64,000 bases of DNA from Burkholderiaceae bacterium 16 (lineage in GTDB: Bacteria; Pseudomonadota; Gammaproteobacteria; Burkholderiales; Burkholderiaceae), in the NCBI GenBank assembly GCA_000955785.1, contig JYOD01000096.1, positions 1-64,000 on the forward strand, given 5' to 3'. Positions 1 through 7,030 of this stretch are shown piece by piece. The first letter of the stretch is position 1. The number at the start of each line of letters is the position of its first letter. A program made the translations under genes and the position numbers. The notes beneath the pieces were generated by a model, which was given only the letters and a program-made list of their open reading frames with translations, was not told where the DNA came from and did not search any database.

Positions 1-493
1 CGCTGAATAAATCAGACTTTCCCTAGCCTTTGTTTTCCACCCCTATCGTTTCGGGCTGCCTCGTGCCTGGGCTGCCACGCCCTAAGCCCACGCTCGTCAC
101 CCCTGGATATCGGTGACATACCCCATTTGACCTGGCCGGCACCAGTCAGCCGCACGGCGAGTTGGTTGCCACCGGTTTCCATGGCCAGGTTTTCCTGGCA
201 GGTCGGGCTGATACGCAATGGCCGCCGCTTGACGCACTCACCTCAGCGTAGCGAGCAGCCGGCCTCGCGGCAATTGCCTACTCTTTCATTCTTGTTGGCA
301 TAAATGCTCACGTCGAGGCGATGAAATGGGGGAGTCTCGCGCTGGCCAGCACGCCGCTGGCTCGCTTGCCCAGGAACTCAACGGCAACTGGATGTCTGTG
401 GCCGGTGAGCCAGCAGCGCCAGGCACAGGCCTGCGATCGAGAAACCCAAGGCCCAGCCAATAGTCCGCCGCATCTTCGCGGCAGCCACATGCC
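1..493. other. Left-edge region without a supportable gene
   Basis: I see no gene I can support here. A 68-codon minus-strand frame at 12-218 has neither a recognisable domain nor a clear ribosome site. A short hairpin (GCCAGG, TTTT loop, CCTGGC) lies at 184-199. The stretch ends at the stop of the minus-strand membrane protein gene, so it probably carries that gene's 3' end and the edge of whatever lies to the left. Confidence 0.4.
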
Positions 494-1822
494 TTAAGCA
501 TGTCCGCCGCTTTCGGTGTTCTGTCGATCGGGGTGGCGGGGCGGCAGCCCGCCCATGGCCATGGTGAGCCGGAAACATCGCACGGCTCGCAGCAACTGCA
601 AGCCGAACCAGACGTTCGCCGCTGCAAACGAAAGGCCACCGGGCAAAGCCAGCGATCGCGGGGCCACCGGCAGTGCTGCCACGAGGACATAGGACAGCAG
701 CAGCAAGTTGGCTTGCCAGCGTTGCTGGGCGGGCGAAATCATCGCTTGCATGGCGGGAATCCGCGCCGGCAAGGGCAGCCGGCGGCGCAAATGCAGCCAG
801 ATCAGGAACGGCACGATCTTGCCGGCCATCGCCGTTACCGGCAGCACCCCGCAGCCGACCAGCACCGCCGTTCCGATCCACCAGGGAATCGCGACGGCCG
901 TTGGCAGGACGATGGCGGCCAGCGACAATGCGACGGCACCCAGCGCGCTCATGCAAGCCGCGACCCAAAGGCGCCACCCCGGATCATGGCGACGCCGCGC
1001 ACGCAGTACGCCTGCCAATCCGTATGCCGCGAGTATCCCCAGGAGCAGCAGCAGAGGCGCCGCGCCGGGTCCGGCGATCTGTGGCAGATCGATCACCACA
1101 CCGCTGTACCCCAGCAGGAGCAACCAGATGCCCCAGGGCAGGAAGCGAACCAGGCTGGCCGGCAGCCGCCCGGTCTGCCAGAACATTGGCACCACCGTCG
1201 TCGCGACACCGGCAACGAGCGTGGCCAGCCAGCCAACCAGCCCCCAGGCGACATGCAGTTGCAACAACGGACCCAGCGACAATTGCCACTGCCCGCCAAG
1301 TACGCCAGCCAGCGCCGCGCCAGTCGTGACCGTCACGATCAGCGCACCGCCTATGCCCGCCAGCGTGCGCGTGGTGGCGTCCGTGGCTGCCACGCGCGCT
1401 CCCGCCCGCAGCAATGCCAGTCCGACGAGGCTTAGAAATGGGGCCCCTAGCACGATTGCCACGCGAAAGCCTGGCGGCCGGCCAGCCAGGAATCCCCCCG
1501 CCAGCCCGAATGCGGTGCTCCCTCCTGTCAAAGCGACCCAGGGTGCCAGGCTGGCGGCGCCGCGTATCCGCACCCCGGCGACCACCGGCATCATCTGGAA
1601 CAAGGCCCCCACCATGACCGGAACCAGCATCCCCAGCGCCAGCAGATGGACCGCCGCCAGCACCGTCGGGGAAAAGCGGAACGGCAAGCCGTCCGCGGGT
1701 CCGAATGCCAGCAGCAATCCCGCCGCCGCGCCAAGCCATGGTGCCGGCAGCAGGCAGCCGAGGACCATGGATGGCCGGGGTGCATTCTCGTATTTCAGGT
1801 GTGCCTTAGTGCTCCCTGCCAT
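494..1822 (-). CDS. NnrS-related polytopic membrane protein
   Basis: A 442-residue, very hydrophobic protein with about 11-12 predicted membrane spans. It carries the histidine-bearing pattern HLLALGMLVPVMVGALFQ near residue 60, and LHVAWGLVGW near 190, which resemble NnrS and haem-copper-oxidase-like membrane proteins. NnrS proteins protect denitrifying cells from nitric oxide stress. The start follows a GAGGA ribosome site 7 bases upstream. A TTG-N8-CAA box at 1883-1896 sits 41.5 bp from a predicted start site whose -10 is TAGCAT (1855-1860), which would make the gene anaerobically or NO-induced. The family call rests on hydropathy and the His motif only; it could be a different haem-copper-like family. 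Confidence 0.6.
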   Translation of the reverse strand: MAGSTKAHLKYENAPRPSMVLGCLLPAPWLGAAAGLLLAFGPADGLPFRFSPTVLAAVHLLALGMLVPVMVGALFQMMPVVAGVRIRGAASLAPWVALTGGSTAFGLAGGFLAGRPPGFRVAIVLGAPFLSLVGLALLRAGARVAATDATTRTLAGIGGALIVTVTTGAALAGVLGGQWQLSLGPLLQLHVAWGLVGWLATLVAGVATTVVPMFWQTGRLPASLVRFLPWGIWLLLLGYSGVVIDLPQIAGPGAAPLLLLLGILAAYGLAGVLRARRRHDPGWRLWVAACMSALGAVALSLAAIVLPTAVAIPWWIGTAVLVGCGVLPVTAMAGKIVPFLIWLHLRRRLPLPARIPAMQAMISPAQQRWQANLLLLSYVLVAALPVAPRSLALPGGLSFAAANVWFGLQLLRAVRCFRLTMAMGGLPPRHPDRQNTESGGHA

Positions 1823-1882
1823 GCCTTATCCTCGCTCTCAATCCTGGCGCCGCCATGCTAGCCGCCGGAGGCCGCGTTGTCC

Positions 1883-1896
1883 TTGATCGCGGTAAA
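1883..1896 (-). promoter_or_regulatory. FNR/DNR-type box upstream of the nnrS-like gene
   Basis: Read on the minus strand it is TTTAC-CGCG-ATCAA, 8 of 10 matches to TTGAT-N4-ATCAA. The centre (1889.5) is exactly 41.5 bp from a predicted start at 1848, and TAGCAT occupies -12 to -7 (1855-1860). This is the class II activator layout. Assigned by eye. Confidence 0.5.
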
Positions 1897-1935
1897 GGGT
1901 TGCACGCCAGCCCGTCAGCTTGCGCCGCGTCTTTC

Positions 1936-1949
1936 TTGCGCTAACTCAA
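1936..1949 (+). promoter_or_regulatory. Candidate FNR-family box upstream of the hemerythrin gene
   Basis: TTGCG-CTAA-CTCAA keeps the TTG-N8-CAA core. It lies 82-95 bp before the hemerythrin start. The hexamer at the matching -10 position (GACACT, 1972-1977) is poor, so this is weaker than the other boxes. Confidence 0.35.
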
Positions 1950-2030
1950 CAAAGCGCGTGCCGCTTCGGGCGACACTTGAAGATCGGCAGCAGGCAATTG
2001 GAGAAGGCCTGGCCCAACCGGAGTGTGATC

Positions 2031-2543
2031 ATGTTTTCTCCCGCCGCCAGTCTTCCTGGCTTCGATTCACCGATTGAGTTGCTGCTGGCCTGCCATGACA
2101 AGGTGCGGCGTTTTGCCGGCTTATGTCACAGGCTTGAGCAGCATGCGGTACTGCACGGCGCGGATGAAGAAGCACGAGCCGCCGCCGCCAGCGTGCTGAG
2201 ATACTTCCAGTTGGCAGCGCCGCTGCACCACGCGGACGAGGAGGAAGACCTGTTCCCCGCACTGCGGGAACTGGGTGACGCCAGCCTGACGGCAAGCATT
2301 GACGAGCTGGATGCCGAGCATGAGTACCTGGGTGAATTGTGGTGTTGCGTGCAGCCCTGGCTGGAGGCGATGTCGCTGGGGACAAGGCACCCTGCCCCGC
2401 CTGAGCTCAAGGCGTTCTCCACCCTCTATCCCGAGCACGCATTGCGGGAGGAGCGCGAGGTCTATCCTGCGGCCGTCCGCCTGCCACACGATCGCCTCGC
2501 CGGCATTGGCCAGCGCATGGCGCAACGAAGAGGCGCACGCTAG
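2031..2543 (+). CDS. Hemerythrin (HHE) domain protein
   Basis: A 170-residue soluble protein with the di-iron ligand pattern of hemerythrin-like domains: His in LLACHDKVRR (about residue 19), HHADEEEDLFPALRE (about 65), DAEHEYLGELW (about 91) and PEHALREEREVYP (about 130). Such proteins bind oxygen or nitric oxide, or sense iron and redox state; their role in denitrification clusters is not settled. I chose the ATG at 2031 because GGAG lies 6 bases upstream; the open frame extends to 1920 but that part looks non-coding. It lies between the divergent nnrS-like gene and the Crp/Fnr regulator. Confidence 0.75.
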   Translation: MFSPAASLPGFDSPIELLLACHDKVRRFAGLCHRLEQHAVLHGADEEARAAAASVLRYFQLAAPLHHADEEEDLFPALRELGDASLTASIDELDAEHEYLGELWCCVQPWLEAMSLGTRHPAPPELKAFSTLYPEHALREEREVYPAAVRLPHDRLAGIGQRMAQRRGAR

Positions 2544-2750
2544 GGGTCCTGGCCGTCAAAGCTCGCCAGCCAAGACGGGCTGACTTGATCTGCCACAAGA
2601 TCCGATTGACCCGGGCGTGGAATCCTATGCGCTACGTAGCTGTCGTCGCACTCCGGGATACGCCGTCATTTGCCGGTCCGCAAGGCCGGCCTGCCCCAGA
2701 GGCAAGCTGCGACAGCTTGACCGATGCAACCACCGCCACTGAGGCAATCC

Positions 2751-3473
2751 ATGCGCCACAAACTAAATCTCGAAGGGCTGCTGGGAAGCCTGCCGCTCTT
2801 CCGTAACCTTGACACAGGGCAACTGGCCGAACTGGCGGGCTCCTGCCATGAGGTCAGGGTCTCCAAGAACAGCCATCTCTTCCGGCGCGGCGACGCGGCT
2901 GCGGGCCTATACGTTGTTGCCGTTGGCCAGATCAAGCTGGCACTGCCCTCGGTGCACGGCAACCCCGAGAAAATCGTCGAGTTCTTCGGCCCCGGCGAGG
3001 CATTTGGGGAGGCCGTCATGTTCCTTGACCGCCCCTACCTGGTGAACGCCCAGGCCCTCGACGACACGCTGCTTATCCTGCTCGACAAGAAGGATATATT
3101 TGCCGCCATCGATCGCGATCCGTCCTTCGCGCGCCGCATGCTTGCGGGCCTGTCGATGCGCCTGCATACCCTGGTGCAGGATATCGAGACAGTGAACCTG
3201 CACAATTCGCAACAGAGAGTGATCGGCTATCTGCTGAACGGGCCTCGCGAGGGCAACCTCACGCGCTTTGCCGTCAACAAGAATCTGATCGCTTCCAAGC
3301 TGGGGCTGTCGCCGGCGACGCTTTCGCGCACCCTGCAGCGGCTCAGCGAAGCGGCCTTGATCAGCGTAGCCGGCCCTGAAGTCGTGATTCACGATATCCA
3401 GGCGCTTCAGCGCAGGTTTGCCGGAGCGGAAGCGCGGCCTCGCGGCGTGAAACCCCAACCGGAAATTGCTTGA
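2751..3473 (+). CDS. Crp/Fnr-family regulator (DNR/NnrR-like)
   Basis: A 240-residue transcription factor with an N-terminal cyclic-nucleotide-type sensor fold (about residues 15-130), a dimerisation helix and a C-terminal winged helix. The FNR iron-sulfur cysteine set is absent; the only Cys is at GSCHEV. That points to the DNR/NnrR type, which senses NO through haem, rather than oxygen-sensing FNR. The recognition helix reads SPATLSRTLQRL: the Glu of the usual E-x2-SR signature is Ala. The ATG at 2751 is preferred (GAGG 7 bases upstream) over one at 2724. A perfect-dyad FNR-type box overlaps its stop codon and serves the next gene. Confidence 0.85.
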   Translation: MRHKLNLEGLLGSLPLFRNLDTGQLAELAGSCHEVRVSKNSHLFRRGDAAAGLYVVAVGQIKLALPSVHGNPEKIVEFFGPGEAFGEAVMFLDRPYLVNAQALDDTLLILLDKKDIFAAIDRDPSFARRMLAGLSMRLHTLVQDIETVNLHNSQQRVIGYLLNGPREGNLTRFAVNKNLIASKLGLSPATLSRTLQRLSEAALISVAGPEVVIHDIQALQRRFAGAEARPRGVKPQPEIA

Positions 3474-3518
3474 CCGGCGTCAATCGCGGCGGGCCAATAC
3501 CTCGCTAGCATGCCTGCG
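3470..3518 (+). promoter_or_regulatory. Class II FNR/DNR-type promoter of the DUF2249 gene
   Basis: TTGAC-CGGC-GTCAA at 3470-3483 is a perfect dyad and overlaps the TGA stop of the regulator gene (3471-3473). Its centre (3476.5) lies 41.5 bp before a predicted start at 3518, and TAGCAT fills -12 to -7 (3506-3511). The nnrS-like promoter has the same -10 hexamer at the same distance. Confidence 0.65.
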
Positions 3519-3543
3519 TAGACACGCTACCAAGGACGTTACC

Positions 3544-3843
3544 ATGCAAACCAACACTCCCTTTCTCTTCGACGCGCGCGGCATTGCCAAGCGCTTTCGC
3601 CATGCCGCGATTTTTGGCGCGCTGGAAGCGCTGGGCGAAGGCGAGTCGATGCGATTCGTCAACGATCACGATCCCCTTCCCCTGATCGAGCAACTGCGCC
3701 GGCGCTATCAAGATCAACTCCAGATTGCCTACGTTGAGCGCGCGGGCGATGCCGTGGTGATCGACTTCACCGTCCATCCCGCGGCCGCCACACAGGGATG
3801 CGGTAGCGGAAACGGCACAGGCTGCGGCTGCAGCGGCGGCTAA
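3544..3843 (+). CDS. DUF2249 domain protein with Gly/Cys-rich tail
   Basis: A 99-residue protein. Residues 5-75 match the compact DUF2249 fold (GEGESMRFVNDHDPLPLIEQ is the recognisable core), often found alone or fused to hemerythrin domains in denitrifiers. The last 20 residues are rich in Gly and Cys (four Cys, ending in SGG), which could bind a metal. The start at 3544 is backed by AAGGA upstream and by the promoter at 3470-3518. Function is unknown; position next to the Crp/Fnr gene and hemerythrin suggests a part in the NO response. Confidence 0.7.
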   Translation: MQTNTPFLFDARGIAKRFRHAAIFGALEALGEGESMRFVNDHDPLPLIEQLRRRYQDQLQIAYVERAGDAVVIDFTVHPAAATQGCGSGNGTGCGCSGG

Positions 3844-3905
3844 CCACGCCGTCCTCCGCTGCATTCAGGCCGTCTTCGCTCCCCCGATTCGCTTTTTCCG
3901 CAATT

Positions 3906-3925
3906 GGCTTGCCCGCGGACAAGCC
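3906..3925. promoter_or_regulatory. 20-bp near-perfect palindrome upstream of the Rrf2 gene
   Basis: Arms GGCTTG and CAAGCC flank a palindromic CCGCGG, with one mismatched pair, 37 bp before the Rrf2 start. It could be an operator for the Rrf2 protein itself, or a terminator stem for the DUF2249 gene, although no T-run follows. Confidence 0.4.
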
Positions 3926-3961
3926 GGCCCAGGCAGGCCTGAATATCAACAGGTTCATACG

Positions 3962-4411
3962 ATGCGCCTTACCACCATGACCGACTACGCGCTACGGCTG
4001 CTGATCTACGTGGCGCGGCATCCTGAACGGATGTGCACCAATAGCGAGATCGCACAGGCCTACGGCATCTCCAGAGCACACATCGTCAAGGTGACGCACA
4101 AGCTCAGCCGCCAGGGATGGATCGCGACCATGCGGGGCAGAGGCGGCGGCATGCAGTTGTCGTCCGGGCCGGGAAGCATCAATCTCGGCGACGTGGTTCG
4201 CAGCGTGGAGCCCGATTTCGATCTGGTTGCCGGCCTCGCCGACGGCAGCACCCGCAAGTTCGCGAGCGACGAGCATCTTTGCTGCGTCATGGATGGCGCT
4301 CGCCGGAGTTTCCTGCAACATCTTGAAAGCTATACGCTCGCCGACCTGCTGGCGCGGGCATTCTCGGCTCCACCGCATGCCGGCGTAGTAGTAGATCCGG
4401 GCAGAAACTGA
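3962..4411 (+). CDS. Rrf2-family regulator, NsrR-like with altered cysteines
   Basis: A 149-residue protein that opens MRLTTMTDYALRLLIYVA and has the winged helix at about residues 25-60, the pattern of NsrR, the NO-sensing repressor. NsrR binds an iron-sulfur cluster through three cysteines near residues 90-105. Here that stretch (FDLVAGLADGSTRKFASDEH, then LCCVM) has lost the first two and keeps only an adjacent Cys pair. Either the cluster is bound differently or the protein no longer senses NO this way. It stands alone, convergent with the minus-strand nnrS gene. Confidence 0.75.
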   Translation: MRLTTMTDYALRLLIYVARHPERMCTNSEIAQAYGISRAHIVKVTHKLSRQGWIATMRGRGGGMQLSSGPGSINLGDVVRSVEPDFDLVAGLADGSTRKFASDEHLCCVMDGARRSFLQHLESYTLADLLARAFSAPPHAGVVVDPGRN

Positions 4412-4448
4412 GGCCGGCCGATGTGGCCCTCGCCGTCCGGTGGAAGAT

Positions 4449-5597
4449 TCAGGACTGCCGGGGCCGTGGCGCCTCGCGGGCTCGCCATGCCTGCGCCGCG
4501 GCGGCGGCGACGGCGACGGCGATGAAGAGCAGGATGGCGGCAATGTTGCCCGCCGCCGCCACGGCCCTGACTGCCGGCAACGCGTGGCCGAAGCTCAACC
4601 GCGCGGCCAGGGAGAGATGCAGCAAGGCAAGCGGCACATAGAAGCTGTTGCCGAACTGCAGCTTGATACGCGTGATCGCCGGCAGGATGACAGGCGCATG
4701 CGCCATCACCATGCTGACGATAAAGCCCAGTCCCAGCGCATGGAAGGCGGCGTCGCGCCATGGCAGCCCTGCCGCGGTTGCCGCCCACGCCACGCCTGCC
4801 ACCAACAGCCAGCCATAGCCCAGAAGCAGGCAGACCGCCATGTAGCGGCTCAGTCCGTGACTGCGCACCGTGCGGCGCGCAATGTCGAACAATGCCAGCC
4901 AGGCGGCAAGCAACGCCAGCGATGCGCCATAGACGACACCGCCGATCCTGCCCGCGCTCCCGTCCAGAGCCGAGCCGGCGGCACCCAGCACCAGCACCGC
5001 CGGGATGGCAAGCAAGGCCGCTTGCGCGCCGGGCCTGCGGCGCATCAGGCGCGTCATTTCAAGCCGCTCGGCTGCGACCGTGACAACCAGGAAAATAAAG
5101 TACCAGGCGTTGACCGAGGCCAGCCAGCGGCCTGACGCCAATCCCGCGTTGCCGGCCAGCCAGGCCACCGCGGCGACCAGCAGCAAGGCGGTATGGGCGG
5201 CCGGCTGGCGCCGCACTACTGCCACGCTGACGCCCACGAACACCAGCGCGCCGGCTGCCATGGCCCACGCGCCGGCGGAAGGAAATCCCGCCACCATCAG
5301 CAAAGCGCCCAGCCCCGATGCCACTGGCGCCGCAAAGGCGGCGGGACGGCCTAGCGCCACCGCACGCTCGATGCCGATGACCGTGCCGAAAAAGCCCCCG
5401 GTCATCAAGGCGCCGTGGAACTGAAGCGCGTGCCACGGCAGGTGGTAATCGCCGCCCCAAGGCAGCGTCACGCCTGCGCGCAACAATCCGCCGAGCATGC
5501 CCGCGAGCAGTGCGAGTACGGCCAGCAGCAGCACCGCCAGCCGAGGCCAGGTCTTGCGCTGGCGTCCTTGCGCACGACGCGCGGCCACGCTCACCAT
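4449..5597 (-). CDS. nnrS: NnrS-family haem-copper membrane protein
   Basis: A 382-residue protein with about 12 membrane spans. An N-terminal WHALQFHGALMTGGF segment (near residue 57) and a C-terminal FHALGLGFIVSMVMAHAPV segment supply conserved histidines like those of NnrS, a haem- and copper-containing protein that lessens NO damage. The chosen ATG (5597) overlaps the stop of the DUF59 gene by 7 bases, so the two are likely translationally coupled; an upstream frame extension to 5744 runs inside that gene. Similar in outline to the membrane protein at 494-1822. Confidence 0.7.
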   Translation of the reverse strand: MVSVAARRAQGRQRKTWPRLAVLLLAVLALLAGMLGGLLRAGVTLPWGGDYHLPWHALQFHGALMTGGFFGTVIGIERAVALGRPAAFAAPVASGLGALLMVAGFPSAGAWAMAAGALVFVGVSVAVVRRQPAAHTALLLVAAVAWLAGNAGLASGRWLASVNAWYFIFLVVTVAAERLEMTRLMRRRPGAQAALLAIPAVLVLGAAGSALDGSAGRIGGVVYGASLALLAAWLALFDIARRTVRSHGLSRYMAVCLLLGYGWLLVAGVAWAATAAGLPWRDAAFHALGLGFIVSMVMAHAPVILPAITRIKLQFGNSFYVPLALLHLSLAARLSFGHALPAVRAVAAAGNIAAILLFIAVAVAAAAAQAWRAREAPRPRQS

Positions 5598-5944
5598 CCC
5601 ATGGCGTGCTTCGCGCTGGCGCTCATGCGCTCCGGCGTCCATGCGGGCTCCCAGCATAATTCCACATCGATCAGATACCCCAGAGGCATCGCGCCTTCCA
5701 GTTCGAGTTGCACATCGTCCAGGATCATGTCGGCCACCGGACATGCGGCGGAAGTCATGGTCATCGAGACATGCACGGATCCGTCCGATACGGTGATGGC
5801 GTAGATCAGGCCAACGTCAAGGATGCACAGTGCCAGTTCCGGATCCACCACGCGGCGCAGGGCCTCCATGATAGGCATGCGCCATTCCTCCGGCCCCTTG
5901 TAGTCAAGCCTGCGTGCCTCGGTTGAGGCTTGCCTGGTGAGCAT
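5591..5944 (-). CDS. DUF59/MIP18-family protein (Fe-S assembly type)
   Basis: A 117-residue protein with the DUF59 signature: DPELALCILDVGLIYAI near residue 35 and MTSAACPVADMI near 67, with the conserved Cys. Relatives (SufT, PaaD, MIP18) help iron-sulfur cluster maturation. AAGGAGAG lies 6 bases before the ATG at 5944. Coupled to nnrS downstream and placed after nrdG, it may help repair or build clusters under NO stress. The exact target is not shown by the sequence. Confidence 0.75.
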   Translation of the reverse strand: MLTRQASTEARRLDYKGPEEWRMPIMEALRRVVDPELALCILDVGLIYAITVSDGSVHVSMTMTSAACPVADMILDDVQLELEGAMPLGYLIDVELCWEPAWTPERMSASAKHAMGW

Positions 5945-6027
5945 GCTTCTCTCCTTGTCGAATTCCTGTTGCGCAGCTTTCATCGTAGTGCGGGCCACCT
6001 TTCCTGCGTGGCCCATACTGCGATCGA

Positions 6028-6041
6028 TTGACATGGCGCAA
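6028..6041 (-). promoter_or_regulatory. Weak FNR-family box upstream of DUF59-nnrS
   Basis: On the minus strand TTGCG-CCAT-GTCAA, keeping the TTG-N8-CAA core. It is 84-97 bp before the DUF59 start. No -10-like hexamer stands at the class II distance, so the site is uncertain. Confidence 0.25.
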
Positions 6042-6055
6042 GGCAGGCGCTTCCG

Positions 6056-6772
6056 TCAGGCCTTGCGCAGCGTGAAACTGTTGAAGTGCGATGCCAGCCT
6101 GTCGACATCGCCGCTGCCAAGCGATGCGCTCGCGCCGCTGCCGCGGCTCTCCTGCAGCGCCCAGTGCGTTACGCCAAGCGCTGCGATGCCCTCGGCCAGC
6201 ACATGCAGTTCCGCGACATCGAACAGGCCGGCGTGCCAGGTGGTGCGGCACTCGCCCGCCACGCCGCTGGCAAGCCACCGGCGCAGCGACTCCCACGCTC
6301 GCTCCCCGCTGCCCGGCACCCGCGTCACGCTGTCATAGCGATGCAGCGGTGCCTTGAGGTCCAGGCCGATCCAGTCCAGCCGGGGCAGGATGGCGGCCAG
6401 CCGATCGGGGTACATGCCGGCGGTATGCAGCGCAACCTCGAAGCCCCCGGCCCGCACGGCCTCGATGGCACCGGGCAGTCCCGCCTGCAGGGTTGGCTCG
6501 CCCCCGGAAAACACCACGCCGTCGAGCAAGCCCTGCCGCGCCCGCAGGAAGGCCTGCACATCCGCCCAGGCGATGGCGGGTGGCACGCCAGCATCCAGCA
6601 AGTCCTGGTTGTGGCAATAGCCGCACCGCCAGGGACAGCCCTGGCAGAACAGGACGGCGGCCAGGCGGCCGGGGAAGTCGATCGTGGTCAGCGCCGTCAT
6701 GCCGCCGATACGCAACGTGGCCGCGTCGTGCCGGCGCCTGGCCGCCGCGCAAGTGTCAGCAGGCAACGGCAT
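6056..6772 (-). CDS. nrdG: Anaerobic ribonucleotide reductase activase (radical SAM)
   Basis: A 238-residue radical SAM protein with the CxxxCxxC cluster motif CPWRCGYC (Cys46, Cys50, Cys53) and a downstream FSGGEPTLQ segment for SAM binding. It generates the glycyl radical on class III ribonucleotide reductase. GGAG stands 8 bases before the ATG, and the start overlaps the preceding glycyl-radical peptide gene by 17 bases, which argues for one operon nrdD, peptide, nrdG. Its length resembles the NrdG-like group of betaproteobacteria rather than the 154-residue E. coli form. Confidence 0.9.
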   Translation of the reverse strand: MPLPADTCAAARRRHDAATLRIGGMTALTTIDFPGRLAAVLFCQGCPWRCGYCHNQDLLDAGVPPAIAWADVQAFLRARQGLLDGVVFSGGEPTLQAGLPGAIEAVRAGGFEVALHTAGMYPDRLAAILPRLDWIGLDLKAPLHRYDSVTRVPGSGERAWESLRRWLASGVAGECRTTWHAGLFDVAELHVLAEGIAALGVTHWALQESRGSGASASLGSGDVDRLASHFNSFTLRKA

Positions 6773-6956
6773 TGGGCTCCGCGAAGAAGCGGCGCTCGCG
6801 GTGCTCGCCCTGCTTGCCGGTATTGAAACTGGAAACCGGCCGGTGGTAGCCCATCACCCGGGTCCAGACCTCGCAGGGCTGGCGCTCCTCATCGCGCAGC
6901 ACGGCGTCGCGGAGCTTGGATTGCATGGATGGCGAGGATTGAAATTGGTGAGTCAT
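6756..6956 (-). CDS. Stand-alone glycyl-radical domain of class III RNR
   Basis: A 66-residue peptide. Residues 27-58 match the extreme C-terminus of NrdD: Cys28 in RQPCEVWTRVMGYHRP, the likely radical Gly36 in RVMGY, then SFNTGKQGEHRERRFF. The nrdD gene just upstream stops 74 bases earlier, after its zinc motif and without this domain. The peptide has its own GGAG 9 bases before ATG 6956. So the enzyme appears to be made in two pieces. A -1 frameshift could join the frames, but I see no slippery site. Confidence 0.8.
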   Translation of the reverse strand: MTHQFQSSPSMQSKLRDAVLRDEERQPCEVWTRVMGYHRPVSSFNTGKQGEHRERRFFAEPNAVAC

Positions 6957-7030
6957 CAGGTTTGCTCCGTCTTGAGAGTGGGTTGAAACAACAGAAAAGC
7001 ACAAAGGAACGAGAAGAACGGTTGAGCCGG

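Noticed and set aside
12..218. 68-codon minus-strand frame at the left edge
   Set aside because: No ribosome site, no domain, and composition like non-coding DNA.
4060..4543. Minus-strand frames opposite the Rrf2 gene
   Set aside because: Proline/serine-rich shadow frames; the Rrf2 family match on the plus strand is clear.
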